Below are positions 31,116-41,033 of a DNA stretch of 64,000 nt, piece by piece. This DNA comes from Chryseobacterium mucoviscidosis (lineage in GTDB: Bacteria > Bacteroidota > Bacteroidia > Flavobacteriales > Weeksellaceae), in the NCBI RefSeq assembly GCF_002177115.1, contig NZ_MVAG01000024.1, forward strand, positions 1 through 64,000, written 5' to 3'. The stretch's first letter is position 1; each line of letters opens with the position of its first letter. Made by a program: the position numbers and the translations under genes. Below the pieces are notes generated by a model, which saw only the letters and a program-made list of their open reading frames with translations, made no database searches and was not told where the DNA came from.

Positions 31116-32288
31116 ATGAATATTTTACAAAAAGCCAAAGACTATGTCGAAACCTTATTCAAAGATAAACTATCTTCAGTATATTCTTATCATAATTTTA
31201 TACATACTACCTTCACAGTAAATAAGGCTGAAGAAATTCTTAAAAACACTCAGGTTTCTGAAGAAGATCAGGAGAAAGTAGTTCTGGCTCTTTGGTTTCA
31301 TGATACAGGGTACATAGAGTGTGCCAAAAATCATGAAGAGGCAGGAGTAAAGATTATGAAAGATTTTCTGCAGCAGGAAAATTATCCTGCAAACTATATC
31401 GAAGATGTTTCCAAGCTTATTTTGGCAACCAAAATAACGTATGTTCCGCAGAATCTTCTGGAAAAAATAGTGAAAGATGCAGATTGCAGCCATTTTGCAA
31501 GCCACGATTATAACGATATTTCCGATGCCCTCAGAAAAGAGTGGGAGCTTACCAATGTACGCTGCTATTCTAACGACGAATGGAACGCCGGAAATTTGGA
31601 TATGCTGAAAAACAAACATCAGTTTTATACAGAGTATGCAAAAAAAGAATGGCAGCCTCTGAAGGAGAAAAATATTAAAAAAATTGAAAAGAAGTTGGAA
31701 AAAGACGAGGATAAAAAAGAGAGTTCTGAAAATAAAAAGTCAAAGGAGAAGGAACCAAAATCCGACAGAAGTGTAGATACGCTGTTCAGAGTGACTTTAA
31801 GCAATCATACAAGACTGAGTGATATTGCCGACAGCAAAGCGAATATTCTTCTTTCTGTAAATGCCATCATCATATCAGTTTGTCTTTCTGTTTTGGTTCC
31901 GAAACTGGATACGCCTAAGAATTCTCATCTTATTATTCCAAGTTTTATTTTGCTGGCTTCTGCGGTTCTTACCATCATTTTTGCCATTTTATCCACAAAA
32001 CCGAATGTCACCAAAGCAAAATTCAGTTTACAGGATGTTGCCGACAGAAAGGTGAATCTTTTATTCTTCGGAAATTTCAACAGGATGATTTTTGATGATT
32101 ATCAGGATGCAATGAATGTTCTTATTAAAGACCGCGATTATATTTACGATTCTATGGTGAAGGATTTGTATTTTTTAGGAAAGGTTTTAGACAGAAAATA
32201 CAGGCTTTTATCCATTACGTACCAGATTTTTATGGCAGGAATTGTAATTTCTGTTCTGTCTTTTGCGTATGCGTTTTTAAGTCTTTAG
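31116..32288 (+). CDS. HD domain fused to Pycsar-type membrane effector (DUF5706)
   Basis: 390 residues from the ATG at 31116 (a GTG three bases earlier is possible). The N-terminal half is an HD phosphohydrolase-like domain with YHNFIHT, WFHDTGY (HD near 62) and VKDADCSHF (Asp near 122), suggesting metal-dependent phosphohydrolase activity. After a Lys/Glu-rich linker (about 185-220) comes a domain with two or three membrane helices, whose segment LSNHTRLSDIADSKANILLSVNAIIISV matches the PycTM effector family DUF5706. Pycsar effectors respond to cyclic CMP or UMP made by a PycC cyclase and damage the membrane. No cyclase is nearby. Confidence 0.8.
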   Translation: MNILQKAKDYVETLFKDKLSSVYSYHNFIHTTFTVNKAEEILKNTQVSEEDQEKVVLALWFHDTGYIECAKNHEEAGVKIMKDFLQQENYPANYIEDVSKLILATKITYVPQNLLEKIVKDADCSHFASHDYNDISDALRKEWELTNVRCYSNDEWNAGNLDMLKNKHQFYTEYAKKEWQPLKEKNIKKIEKKLEKDEDKKESSENKKSKEKEPKSDRSVDTLFRVTLSNHTRLSDIADSKANILLSVNAIIISVCLSVLVPKLDTPKNSHLIIPSFILLASAVLTIIFAILSTKPNVTKAKFSLQDVADRKVNLLFFGNFNRMIFDDYQDAMNVLIKDRDYIYDSMVKDLYFLGKVLDRKYRLLSITYQIFMAGIVISVLSFAYAFLSL

Positions 32289-32309
32289 ATAAAATATCAA
32301 CTTAATAGG

Positions 32310-32338
32310 AAAGCTCACCCGGTTGGATGAGCTTTTTT
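32310..32338. terminator. Terminator between convergent genes
   Basis: Stem AAAGCTCA/TGAGCTTT (8 bp, with further inner pairing) and a following T run, overlapping the stop codon of the convergent GAF gene. Confidence 0.75.
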
Positions 32339-34640
32339 ATTGTACTAAAGATACTCTTAAAGCTAAAAGTCCTGTAATTCCCTGCAAATCTTCTACTTTC
32401 AGGAATTCTATGTCGTTTTGGAGAATTCCTTTCTTTTGCAGTTTGTTGATGTAATCGAGATATTCTCTCTGATTTTCCATCCCGAAATAAACGATGGTTA
32501 TTTTTCCGGGGCAGGTAATTCTGTCGTCTGAATCTTTTACGTGGGCTTTATCCAGACGTTTTTTAATGATTTCATAGTACGAATTATAAGCTCCGTCTAC
32601 ATCAAAACGCTTTTCGTCCATTCTGAAGCGGATGTCTATTTTTTCATTATATACAAAAATCAGCGAAGCAATATTGAGACAAACCGGAAGATCTTTTTTG
32701 AAATTTCGGAATTCAATTTCCATATTGCAGATGGTTTTTAACTGCCAGTAACGAAGTTTGTTAACAATTTTTGGATGGTAATGAAGATCCGGCGCAATGT
32801 TTTGTCCGGTGTACAAATTATGCTCCACCCCGTCTGATTTAAATCTTTCATAATAATGCGGAAAAATCTGCTGTGCCTGTATCTGCGCTTCATCCAGAAC
32901 GTCTGCCAGTTTTCTGTTGACTAACGTTATCGAATCATCCAGGCTTTTTCTATGGGTATAAAAGAGATCGGTCTGGCTAAAAACCTGCGCAAAATAATCT
33001 TTTATTTTTGCCTTTACTTCACTGGAAGATTTTACTTCCAGTTTAGCCTGAAGATAAGGATGAATTTCATCTCTCAATAATCCCTGAAACCTCTGTTCGC
33101 TGTCTGCTTTGATCTCATTATTTAGTTCGTTTTCGAAAATATCCAGAGCCGGTAAAAATTTTTCTGAGTCTGAAAGGGTTAAATTAAAAATCTCGTAAAG
33201 GGATTCAATCTGTTGGTTGAGATCTTCGAGCATTAAATTAAAACGTTTTTCCGAAGAAGAACGGATGTCTGAAAATCCAAAGAGCGGGGTAAGGTTTTTA
33301 AATGAAATTTCTTTTAAAGAATATATTTTATTGCCAAGAGAAGCGTTGAAATATTTTTCGGCTTCATTTCTGAATTTCCATACCACGCTGTTGTGGATGG
33401 TGGTATATTCACGCTGAATGATGGCTTCAATCTGATAATTTTTTTCAAAGCTGAATCTGCTCAGCGAGAAAATAATCATGTTGCTGAACGATTCCATTTT
33501 TTTCAGTTTAAGACCATTGAAGCTGTTCGGAATAGGAGAGGTAAACTCCATGATAGCCAAAAGCTCGTTGTCTTTCACGATCGGGATAACCATAAAACTG
33601 TTGATGTTGTTTTCCTTTAAGATACTGAAAGAAGGTTTCATTTTCGCTTCTTCTTCGAGATGATTAAGGTTTGAAACAACAATAGGTTTCGGGTTGTAGT
33701 GAAGATTGATGATGGTACTTTTTCTTGTATCTTCATCTATGGCATTGATCCAAAAGTTCAATACATGATTGGTGAACATATTTTCATACACCGGCATTTT
33801 TTCCAGCCGCTGCTCTTTTTTATTGTAAAGCATCAGTCCGAAATTCAGCTCCGGAATATCAAAATACGATTTGAATATTTCAACAAGGTTTTCATCCTGC
33901 GAGAAGTTTTCAGAATCTATTTCGATCATGGTAGATTTAAGATCGGAGAGGGCAATTTCACTGGTACAGTCTACAAGAGAAATAATAGTAAACCCTTTTA
34001 AAATCCATGATTCCGGCTGAAAATGTTTCTTCCACAGTTTAAAATCATCTAAATTTTCCAGCAAGATATCCAGAATTTCATCGGAAGGAATTTTTGTTCC
34101 TTCAGCAGGAAATATTTCGGTAAAATCTGCATTTACCGTAATTTTATAATGCTTCATGATTCCCTGTGCATTAGGAATATCATAATAAAAAGGAATGGTA
34201 CTTTTTATATCTTTTTTGAAGTAGCTCTGCAAAATAAGACAGCAGCAGAAGACATAAAATTCGTCATCATCAATACCACGCAATCCGATCTCGAAATCTT
34301 TTCCGGCATCTTTTAATATTGCCTTGAAACGGTCTGTATAATTAAAGGTGAGATTGGAAAGCGGAACACTTGCCGCTTTTATTTCGTTATTGGTAAGTCC
34401 GGTAGGGAAGAGGTCTGCAAGAAGAAGTTTGATGAGGTCTTCATTTTTTTCAAGCAGAGAAATATCCTGAAATCCGTTGCGGAATTCGTTGAAATTTTTA
34501 GTCTTTTCAATTAAAGATTCAGCATAATTGGCTCGGTATTCCAAACGGTCATTATATCGAATGTGTTCCAACACATCCAAATATTTTTTGAACGAAATAA
34601 AAACCTGAAATGGAGTGTCTTTTTTATATAGCTGTGACAC
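32337..34640 (-). CDS. GAF domain-containing protein
   Basis: 767 residues, no signal peptide or membrane helix. A central region (about 300-400) contains a GAF-like domain with MVIPIVKDNELLAIMEFTSPIPNSF, a small-molecule sensor fold. The flanking parts, including a helical segment (about 410-560) and a C-terminal region ending with ITCPGKITIVYFGMENQREYLDYINKLQKKG, have no family I recognise. No histidine kinase, cyclase or output domain is visible, so it is an orphan sensor. It ends at the shared terminator, and the start lies about 75 bases before the nuo operon end. Confidence 0.7.
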   Translation of the reverse strand: MSQLYKKDTPFQVFISFKKYLDVLEHIRYNDRLEYRANYAESLIEKTKNFNEFRNGFQDISLLEKNEDLIKLLLADLFPTGLTNNEIKAASVPLSNLTFNYTDRFKAILKDAGKDFEIGLRGIDDDEFYVFCCCLILQSYFKKDIKSTIPFYYDIPNAQGIMKHYKITVNADFTEIFPAEGTKIPSDEILDILLENLDDFKLWKKHFQPESWILKGFTIISLVDCTSEIALSDLKSTMIEIDSENFSQDENLVEIFKSYFDIPELNFGLMLYNKKEQRLEKMPVYENMFTNHVLNFWINAIDEDTRKSTIINLHYNPKPIVVSNLNHLEEEAKMKPSFSILKENNINSFMVIPIVKDNELLAIMEFTSPIPNSFNGLKLKKMESFSNMIIFSLSRFSFEKNYQIEAIIQREYTTIHNSVVWKFRNEAEKYFNASLGNKIYSLKEISFKNLTPLFGFSDIRSSSEKRFNLMLEDLNQQIESLYEIFNLTLSDSEKFLPALDIFENELNNEIKADSEQRFQGLLRDEIHPYLQAKLEVKSSSEVKAKIKDYFAQVFSQTDLFYTHRKSLDDSITLVNRKLADVLDEAQIQAQQIFPHYYERFKSDGVEHNLYTGQNIAPDLHYHPKIVNKLRYWQLKTICNMEIEFRNFKKDLPVCLNIASLIFVYNEKIDIRFRMDEKRFDVDGAYNSYYEIIKKRLDKAHVKDSDDRITCPGKITIVYFGMENQREYLDYINKLQKKGILQNDIEFLKVEDLQGITGLLALRVSLVQ

Positions 34641-34664
34641 AAAAACTGAAATTTAGAGTAAAGG

Positions 34665-34696
34665 TAAAAAAAAACCACAACTTAAGGGTTGTGGTT
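34665..34696 (-). terminator. Terminator of the nuo operon
   Basis: A perfect 9-bp stem AACCACAAC/GTTGTGGTT with a six-base loop, followed on the minus strand by nine consecutive T, 20 bases past the nuoN stop. Confidence 0.85.
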
Positions 34697-34716
34697 CTCT
34701 ATTTTAATATGATTTT

Positions 34717-36102
34717 TTATAATCCGAAAAGTCTTGCAAACAGATCCGGGAAAACTCCAAGAACAACAATGGATGCAATAACAAATACTCCTACGATGTT
34801 GTACGTGATCGTTACTTTTTCTGAAGATTTAAATGTACTTTCTTTGAAGAAGAACATGGAAATAATCAGTCTTAAATAATAAGCAATAGAAACTGCTGAA
34901 CCTAAAACAGCGATCAACACAAGGAAAACTCCGTGTTGAGAATTCATTGCCTGAGAAAATAAAGAGAATTTCCCCATGAAACCTGCTGTTAACGGAATTC
35001 CAGCCATTGAAAGCATAGAAACTGATGCAGTGGTTGCCAATAAAGGTTCTGTTTTTGCCAATCCTTTGAACGCTCCGAAAGACGTTTCTCTTTTCAGTTT
35101 TTCAACATAAATCAGACACATGAAAACTCCTACTGTAGCCAAAGCGTAAGCAAATAGATAGAACGCCAAATTGTAAGTAGAAAGACTTGTCATTCCGAAG
35201 AATACCAAACCGATGTATCCTGCGTGAGAAACTGAAGAGTATGCCAACATTCTTTTTGCATTCGTCTGAGCCAGTCCCATAACGTTTGCCAAAAGCAATG
35301 TAATGATTAAAAATACTCCGAAAACATTGATCCAGTTTTCTGTAACTCCGCCAAATCCTATCGTCATTAATCTGAATAATGCGAAAAATCCTGAGATTTT
35401 TACCACACTCGCCATGAAAGCGGTGATTAATGAAGGTGCACCGTAATAAACATCCGGACTCCACATATGGAAAGGTGCTAAAGCAACTTTAAATGCCAAT
35501 GCGCAAAGAATCAGAAGAACACCTAAGATGAACATGACATCTTTAGGGTTTGAAACTCCGAAGTCCTGAATTTTATATAAATCAAAACTTCCTACACTTC
35601 CGTAGATAAATGCGATCCCGAATAACAGGAAACCTGTTGCGAATGCACCCATAAGAAAATACTTGATGGAAGCTTCGTTGGATCTCAGATCTGTTTTGTT
35701 AGCACCTGCCATTACATATAAAGGAATAGAAAGGATTTCAACTCCTAAGAACAGCGTTACCATATTCTGATATCCGAAAAGGATAATCCCGCCACAAAGA
35801 GCGAAAAGCATTAAAGCATACAGTTCAGACTGGTGGCTTCTGTGGTTGCTGAATGCAAAACCGCCCAGAAAGAATAACAATAATGTCGTTACGATTGATA
35901 TTTTTGTGAATAGCGCAGTATTGGCAGTGTAGTCATACATATGTTTGTACTGTCCGAAGAAAGCACATTCCGGCATGAAACTTACCCATAATGCGATGAT
36001 TAATCCCAAAATCCCAATGTATCTTGCGAATTTCCCTTGTTCAAAAACTCCTGAAAATAACGCAACAACTGCCGTTAGGAAAACAATAATTAAAACACTC
36101 AT
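34717..36102 (-). CDS. nuoN: NADH-quinone oxidoreductase subunit N
   Basis: 461 residues with about 13-14 membrane helices. It is one of the three antiporter-like proton-pumping subunits of complex I. Visible family traits are SELYALMLFALCGGIILFG, VKISGFFALFRLM, KRMLAYSSVSHAGYIGLVF (with the conserved lysine-bearing segment) and GIPLTAGFMGKFSLFSQAM. It is the last gene of the operon, 16 bases from nuoM, and is followed by a strong terminator. Confidence 0.97.
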   Translation of the reverse strand: MSVLIIVFLTAVVALFSGVFEQGKFARYIGILGLIIALWVSFMPECAFFGQYKHMYDYTANTALFTKISIVTTLLLFFLGGFAFSNHRSHQSELYALMLFALCGGIILFGYQNMVTLFLGVEILSIPLYVMAGANKTDLRSNEASIKYFLMGAFATGFLLFGIAFIYGSVGSFDLYKIQDFGVSNPKDVMFILGVLLILCALAFKVALAPFHMWSPDVYYGAPSLITAFMASVVKISGFFALFRLMTIGFGGVTENWINVFGVFLIITLLLANVMGLAQTNAKRMLAYSSVSHAGYIGLVFFGMTSLSTYNLAFYLFAYALATVGVFMCLIYVEKLKRETSFGAFKGLAKTEPLLATTASVSMLSMAGIPLTAGFMGKFSLFSQAMNSQHGVFLVLIAVLGSAVSIAYYLRLIISMFFFKESTFKSSEKVTITYNIVGVFVIASIVVLGVFPDLFARLFGL

Positions 36103-36118
36103 TTCTTAAAATATCAAA

Positions 36119-37612
36119 TTAGCTTACCATTGATTGGTAGATAAACTTCAACGAACTATTCACCATTTCGATTATCGGTTGTGGGAAAATACCAAATACA
36201 ATCACAAAAACCGCTAAACTTGCCAATACAGAGAATTCTGCTGCAGAAAGATCTTTTACTGTGCTTAAAACCGCTTCATCACCCTGTCCGAACATTGCTT
36301 TTCCGTAGAATCTCAATAAATAGACAGCACAAAGGATTACGGTAAGACCTGCAATTACTGCTGCCAATCCGTTAAAATCATATACCGATTTCAACAGGAT
36401 AAATTCCCCGATGAATCCATTGGTCAACGGAACTCCCATTGAACCTAATATAATGATCAAGAACAATACGGCAAACTTAGGAGCAACTTTCGCCAGACCT
36501 CCCATTTGTCTGATGTCTCTTGATTTAAATCTCTTGTATAAAATATCGCAGCAGTAGAATAAACCTACAACGTTGATACCGTGAGCAAAAGTCTGTACCA
36601 AAGCTCCTTCAGCACCTTCGATATTGAAGTTTCCTCTTAAGGTTATTACTGCCGAAGCAAAAATACCTGCCACCATTAACCCAACGTGAGAGAAAGAAGA
36701 ATATGCAATAATTCTCTTCATATCAGTCTGAATGATCGCAATTAAAGCACCGTGAACAATTCCCACAATAGCTAAGATAATCACAATCTGTCCTGAAATT
36801 CCTGCAATCGGAAGGGGAGTGATCGGTAAAAGATAACGCATAACTCCATAGATCGCCATTTTCAGCATGATCCCTGATAAAAGCATCGAACCTTGTGTTG
36901 GCGAATAGGTATACGTATCCGGCTGCCACGTGTGGAAAGGGAAAACCGGCAATTTCACTGCAAAAGCAAAGAAGATAAACCAGAATACAACGGTTTGTTG
37001 TGTTTCGTTTAACTGTGCATTATATAAATCTGTCAGCGCAAAAGAGGCAGAGTGATTGTATACATAAATCAATCCTGCTAACATGAATAATGATCCAACG
37101 AAGGTATAAACGAAGAATTTCGTAGTGAATTCAAATCTTTTATTTTCCTGACCCCAGATTCCGGCAATAAACCAAATCGGAATCAAAGTAACTTCCCAGA
37201 AAATGTAGAACAGCAAACCGTCCAGCGAAGTGAAAACACCTACAAGACCGAACTGCATTAGCAGAATTAAACCATAGAATGTATTTCTGTAGTTTACATT
37301 TTCATTAAAAGAAGATAAAATAATGATCGGCGCCAGAATATTGGTTAACAATAAAAGAAGTAAACTCATCCCATCGATTCCGAAATGGAGAGAACTCTTC
37401 ATAAATTGTGACCAAGGATAGTTGATCTCGTGCTGCAATACGCTGTCTACCGTAGGATTAAAATCAAAATCCGCAGTGATGTAGAAGGTAATCAGCATTT
37501 GTACCAACGCAATTCCCAGTGCCAAATATTTGCTGGATTTATCTTTCCATGCAAAAACTAATCCCGAACCTACCAGAGGTAATAGTAATAGTGTTAATAA
37601 TAAACCAGACAT
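36119..37612 (-). CDS. nuoM: NADH-quinone oxidoreductase subunit M
   Basis: 497 residues, a polytopic membrane protein of the Mrp antiporter/NuoM family that forms a proton channel in complex I. Conserved parts seen are LTNILAPIIILSSF, EVTLIPIWFIAGIWGQENKR with the key glutamate of helix 5, FPFHTWQPDTYTYSP, MKRIIAYSSFSHVGLM and GVPLTNGFIGEFILLKSVY. It meets nuoL at the same base and nuoN after 16 bases, so it is part of a tight operon. Confidence 0.97.
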   Translation of the reverse strand: MSGLLLTLLLLPLVGSGLVFAWKDKSSKYLALGIALVQMLITFYITADFDFNPTVDSVLQHEINYPWSQFMKSSLHFGIDGMSLLLLLLTNILAPIIILSSFNENVNYRNTFYGLILLMQFGLVGVFTSLDGLLFYIFWEVTLIPIWFIAGIWGQENKRFEFTTKFFVYTFVGSLFMLAGLIYVYNHSASFALTDLYNAQLNETQQTVVFWFIFFAFAVKLPVFPFHTWQPDTYTYSPTQGSMLLSGIMLKMAIYGVMRYLLPITPLPIAGISGQIVIILAIVGIVHGALIAIIQTDMKRIIAYSSFSHVGLMVAGIFASAVITLRGNFNIEGAEGALVQTFAHGINVVGLFYCCDILYKRFKSRDIRQMGGLAKVAPKFAVLFLIIILGSMGVPLTNGFIGEFILLKSVYDFNGLAAVIAGLTVILCAVYLLRFYGKAMFGQGDEAVLSTVKDLSAAEFSVLASLAVFVIVFGIFPQPIIEMVNSSLKFIYQSMVS

Positions 37613-39525
37613 TATTGTAATATAAAGTTAACAATCAGTATAATTCCCACAGCCAAAGACATGATTAAGATGTAATTCTCAACATTTCCGTTCTGGATAC
37701 GCTTCATGGCTTTTCCGCTGTCTTCAGCTCCTTCACCTACGAAGTCCACAAAACGATCAAGAATACCTTTATCAAACATCTTTCCTCCGCGTCCTAATCC
37801 TTCAACAGTTTTTACAATTAATGCATTGTAAATTTCGTCAATATATAATTTTTTAGCAGACAGTTTTTCCCATCCTGTGTACTGCTGTTCCGGTAATGCC
37901 TGTTTTTTCTTATTCACATAAGTATTTTTAACAAGGAACCAAACGCAGAAGAACATTACAACTGTTGCTCCTAAAAGTATCATTTCAGTCCCAAACGGAA
38001 CTCCCGAAAGAGTTGCTTCCATTTGTTTAAAGCTTTCCTCGGTAAGAACAGGCTTCAGCCATTCCATTAATTTGGCATAATGACCGTGACCGATGAAGTG
38101 AGGAAGGTTAATTAATCCACCCAAAACAGAAAGAACAGCCAATACGATCAATGGTAATGTCATATTCGAAGGGCTTTCGTGTAAGTGGTGTTTTTGTTCT
38201 TCGGTACCTCTGAACTCTCCGTGGAAAGTCAGATAGTACAATCTGAACATATACGTAGCCGTAACAGCCGCTAAAACAAATAAAATTACCCAGTACACAG
38301 GATTTTTAGCAAAAGCCGCCACTAAAATTTCGTCTTTGGAAATCATCCCTGAAAGCAAAGGGAATCCTGAGATTGCCAATGTTCCGATAAGGAATGTAGC
38401 GTGTGTGATCGGAATGTATTTTTTCAGACCTCCCATGAAACGCATATCCTGTTCGTTGCTCATCGCGTGGATTACAGATCCTGCTCCCAAGAACAATAAT
38501 GCCTTGAAGAAAGCGTGTGTCATTACGTGGAACATCGCTGTTGTATAAGCTCCAAGACCTAATGCGATGAACATGAATCCAAGCTGAGAAACGGTGGAAT
38601 ACGCCAGTACTTTTTTGATATCGTTCTGACGAAGCGCGTAGAATCCTGCCAAAGCTGCCGTTAAGAATCCGATGAATAAAATTACTCCCTGAACGGTAGG
38701 TGCCAAAGTGAATAAGAAGTTGGATCTTACCACTAAATAAATACCTGCCGTTACCATGGTAGCTGCGTGAATTAACGCTGAAACCGGAGTAGGTCCCGCC
38801 ATCGCATCCGGCAACCATGTATATAATGGAACCTGAGCAGATTTACCGGTAGCACCAATAAATAAACTCGTTGTAATGAAAATGATTACCGTTCCGTCCA
38901 ATTCAAATTTTCCTGCATTTTCTTTGATTGTTAAATAATCCACAGCATTTGTCTGTGAAGCTAACATGAAAATACCTATTAATAAAGCAAGGTCACCAAT
39001 TCTGTTCATGATGAACGCTTTTCTTGCCGCTTTACCATACTCTTCGTTGGTGTACCAGAATCCGATCAGTAGATAAGAACACAATCCTACACCTTCCCAT
39101 CCGATGAACAGGATTAAGTAGTTGCTTCCCATTACCAATAACAACATAGAGAAGATAAACAGATTCAGATAAGTGAAAAACTTATAGAAACCTTTATCGT
39201 GGCTCATATATCCGATAGAGTAGAGGTGAATTAAAGATCCAATCCCTGTGATGATCATCACCATCATTAATGATAACTGATCGATCTGGAACCCGAAATT
39301 AATCTGAACTCCGTTTACTCTGAACCATTCAAAAGCTTTTACAATGACAGGCTGGCTTTCAGAATCAAAATTCATGAAAATACTTACTGCGATGCAGAAA
39401 GATGCAAAAACCATTGCTGTAGCCAAACTACCGACAACTATTTTTGGAAGATTTTTTCCGAAAAGTCCGTTTATAAGAAAACCTAAAAGTGGTAAAAGTA
39501 TTATTGCATACACTAAATTTTCCAT
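37612..39525 (-). CDS. nuoL: NADH-quinone oxidoreductase subunit L
   Basis: 637 residues. The largest antiporter-like subunit, with the usual long lateral helix at its C-terminal end. Diagnostic segments are LFIGWEGVGLCSYLLIGFWY, the strongly conserved APLYTWLPDAMAGPTPVSALIHAATMV variant (here QVPLYTWLPDAMAGPTPVSA), KKVLAYSTVSQLGFMF and SGFPLLSGMISKDEIL. It pumps protons at the distal end of the membrane arm. It overlaps nuoM by one base and is separated from nuoK by two. Confidence 0.98.
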   Translation of the reverse strand: MENLVYAIILLPLLGFLINGLFGKNLPKIVVGSLATAMVFASFCIAVSIFMNFDSESQPVIVKAFEWFRVNGVQINFGFQIDQLSLMMVMIITGIGSLIHLYSIGYMSHDKGFYKFFTYLNLFIFSMLLLVMGSNYLILFIGWEGVGLCSYLLIGFWYTNEEYGKAARKAFIMNRIGDLALLIGIFMLASQTNAVDYLTIKENAGKFELDGTVIIFITTSLFIGATGKSAQVPLYTWLPDAMAGPTPVSALIHAATMVTAGIYLVVRSNFLFTLAPTVQGVILFIGFLTAALAGFYALRQNDIKKVLAYSTVSQLGFMFIALGLGAYTTAMFHVMTHAFFKALLFLGAGSVIHAMSNEQDMRFMGGLKKYIPITHATFLIGTLAISGFPLLSGMISKDEILVAAFAKNPVYWVILFVLAAVTATYMFRLYYLTFHGEFRGTEEQKHHLHESPSNMTLPLIVLAVLSVLGGLINLPHFIGHGHYAKLMEWLKPVLTEESFKQMEATLSGVPFGTEMILLGATVVMFFCVWFLVKNTYVNKKKQALPEQQYTGWEKLSAKKLYIDEIYNALIVKTVEGLGRGGKMFDKGILDRFVDFVGEGAEDSGKAMKRIQNGNVENYILIMSLAVGIILIVNFILQ

Positions 39526-39527
39526 TC

Positions 39528-39857
39528 TTATCCTCTTAATTTATTAAATATACTTACATCAACAGAACGGGTATTTCTATACAGCATAGCAATAATTGCC
39601 AGACCTACCGCTACTTCCGCAGCAGCAACCACCATAATGAAGAAAACTAAAAGTTGTCCGTCGCCATTACCTTTGTATGCAGAAAACGCAGCCAGTAAAA
39701 GGTTTACAGAATTCAGCATAAGCTCTACACAACCCAAAATAACAATCGCGTTTTTTCTCAGCAATACTCCCAAAACTCCCAAACAGAACAGTACTGATGA
39801 AAGTATGATGAAATAATTCAGAGGGACGCTTTGTATAAATGTATTTACTTCTCCCAT
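39528..39857 (-). CDS. nuoK: NADH-quinone oxidoreductase subunit K
   Basis: 109 residues with three membrane helices. NuoK contributes conserved glutamates to proton transfer next to NuoJ. The signatures VILGCVELMLNSVNLLLAAFS (glutamate in the second helix) and FFIMVVAAAEVAVGLAIIAMLYRN (glutamate in the third) are intact. It sits between nuoJ, five bases away, and nuoL. Confidence 0.97.
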   Translation of the reverse strand: MGEVNTFIQSVPLNYFIILSSVLFCLGVLGVLLRKNAIVILGCVELMLNSVNLLLAAFSAYKGNGDGQLLVFFIMVVAAAEVAVGLAIIAMLYRNTRSVDVSIFNKLRG

Positions 39858-39861
39858 AATT

Positions 39862-40359
39862 TTATAGATCTTTTTTACCGATTAATACCGCACCTACAAT
39901 ACCTGCCAAAATAAGGATGGATGCAAGCTCAAACGGCAAAACATATTCATTAAACAAAAGTCTTCCCAGATTTTTCGTCAAACCAACTCCGTTGTCTACA
40001 TTTTCAACAACGATCTGGTTCTGCTGAACACCTCTGAAAACGCCTAAAACTCCAATTAACAAAAGTCCTGCTGTAAAAACTCCGGCAAATTTTAAAGTAT
40101 TGCCCTTCTTACTTTCGTCTTGTTTATTAAGATTAAGCATCATCAGAATGTAAAGGAACAATACCATGATCGCTCCGGCATACACAATAATCTGGATAAT
40201 CGCAAGGAACTGTGCATTCAGAAGGATGTACATGCCCGCAATAGAGAACATTGTAACAATTAATGACAAAACAGCGTACAGAGGATTTCTTGCAAAAACG
40301 AAGTAAACCGCACTTGCCACCGCTAAAAACGCCACCAAGAAAAATAAAAACTGATCCAT
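39862..40359 (-). CDS. nuoJ: NADH-quinone oxidoreductase subunit J
   Basis: 165 residues with five membrane helices. The family signature is in AVLSLIVTMFSIAGMYILLNAQFLAIIQIIVYAGAIMVLFLYILMMLNL, including the conserved IQIIVYAGAIMVLFLYI helix that shapes the proton path. The C-terminal helix ends in GAVLIGKKDL. It shares a base with nuoI and precedes nuoK. Confidence 0.97.
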   Translation of the reverse strand: MDQFLFFLVAFLAVASAVYFVFARNPLYAVLSLIVTMFSIAGMYILLNAQFLAIIQIIVYAGAIMVLFLYILMMLNLNKQDESKKGNTLKFAGVFTAGLLLIGVLGVFRGVQQNQIVVENVDNGVGLTKNLGRLLFNEYVLPFELASILILAGIVGAVLIGKKDL

Positions 40360-40916
40360 TATTTTACCGCATTTTTTTGTTTCTCGGATTGTCTTTCTGT
40401 GATGTCAATCCTTTCATTTATTTTTTCTACTAATTTATCTTTTCCGTAAATGAAAGAACCTCTGTTGGTTTCCACGTCCACCAATCTGTCGGTAAGATAG
40501 ATCGCAGATTTCGGACAGGCTTCTTCACACATACCGCAGAAAATACATCTCAGCATATTGATTTCATATACCGATGCATATTTTTCTTCTCTGTAAAGAT
40601 GCTTTTCTTCCTTAGTTCTCTCTGCAGCAGTCATGGTAATTGCTTCTGCAGGACATGCCACCGCACAAAGTCCGCAAGCCGTACATCTTTCTCTGCCTTC
40701 CTCGTCTCTTTTCAAAACGTGCTGACCTCTCCAGATTTCTGCTCTCGGTTTCTGTACTTCCGGATACGAATATACTGCGGGAGCCCCTTTCAATACGGTT
40801 CTTACAGCATGCTTAAATGTAATCCCCATTCCTGTAAAAATCGCAGGTAAGTAGATTTTTTCAGCAAGGGTCATTTCTTTATTAGAAACAACTTTTGATC
40901 TGTTCGTAAGTTTCAT
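40359..40916 (-). CDS. nuoI: NADH-quinone oxidoreductase subunit I
   Basis: 185 residues. It carries the two [4Fe-4S] clusters N6a and N6b that pass electrons toward quinone. Two ferredoxin motifs are intact: CTACGLCAVACPAEA and CIFCGMCEEACPKSAIY. The N-terminal amphipathic segment IYLPAIFTGMGITFKHAV anchors it to the membrane arm. A gap of 128 bases, holding a long palindrome, separates it from nuoH upstream in transcription. Confidence 0.97.
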   Translation of the reverse strand: MKLTNRSKVVSNKEMTLAEKIYLPAIFTGMGITFKHAVRTVLKGAPAVYSYPEVQKPRAEIWRGQHVLKRDEEGRERCTACGLCAVACPAEAITMTAAERTKEEKHLYREEKYASVYEINMLRCIFCGMCEEACPKSAIYLTDRLVDVETNRGSFIYGKDKLVEKINERIDITERQSEKQKNAVK

Positions 40917-41000
40917 TTAATTATAGATGTTAGATGTTAGACATTAGATTTTAGACGAATCTTGCCTGTTATCTTAATTTTTAATATTCTATTCATACAC

Positions 41001-41033
41001 AAACCTTATAGGTTTTTAAAACCTATAAGGTTT
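41001..41033. repeat. Perfect 33-bp palindrome inside the nuo operon
   Basis: Arms of 16 bp (AAACCTTATAGGTTTT) around one T, between nuoI and nuoH. It can form a long hairpin in either transcript orientation. The sequence is of the type dispersed in flavobacterial genomes. Confidence 0.8.

Noticed and set aside
38306..38818. A 170-codon minus-strand frame within nuoL
   Set aside because: Overlaps the highly conserved NuoL core in another frame and has no independent start signal or family.
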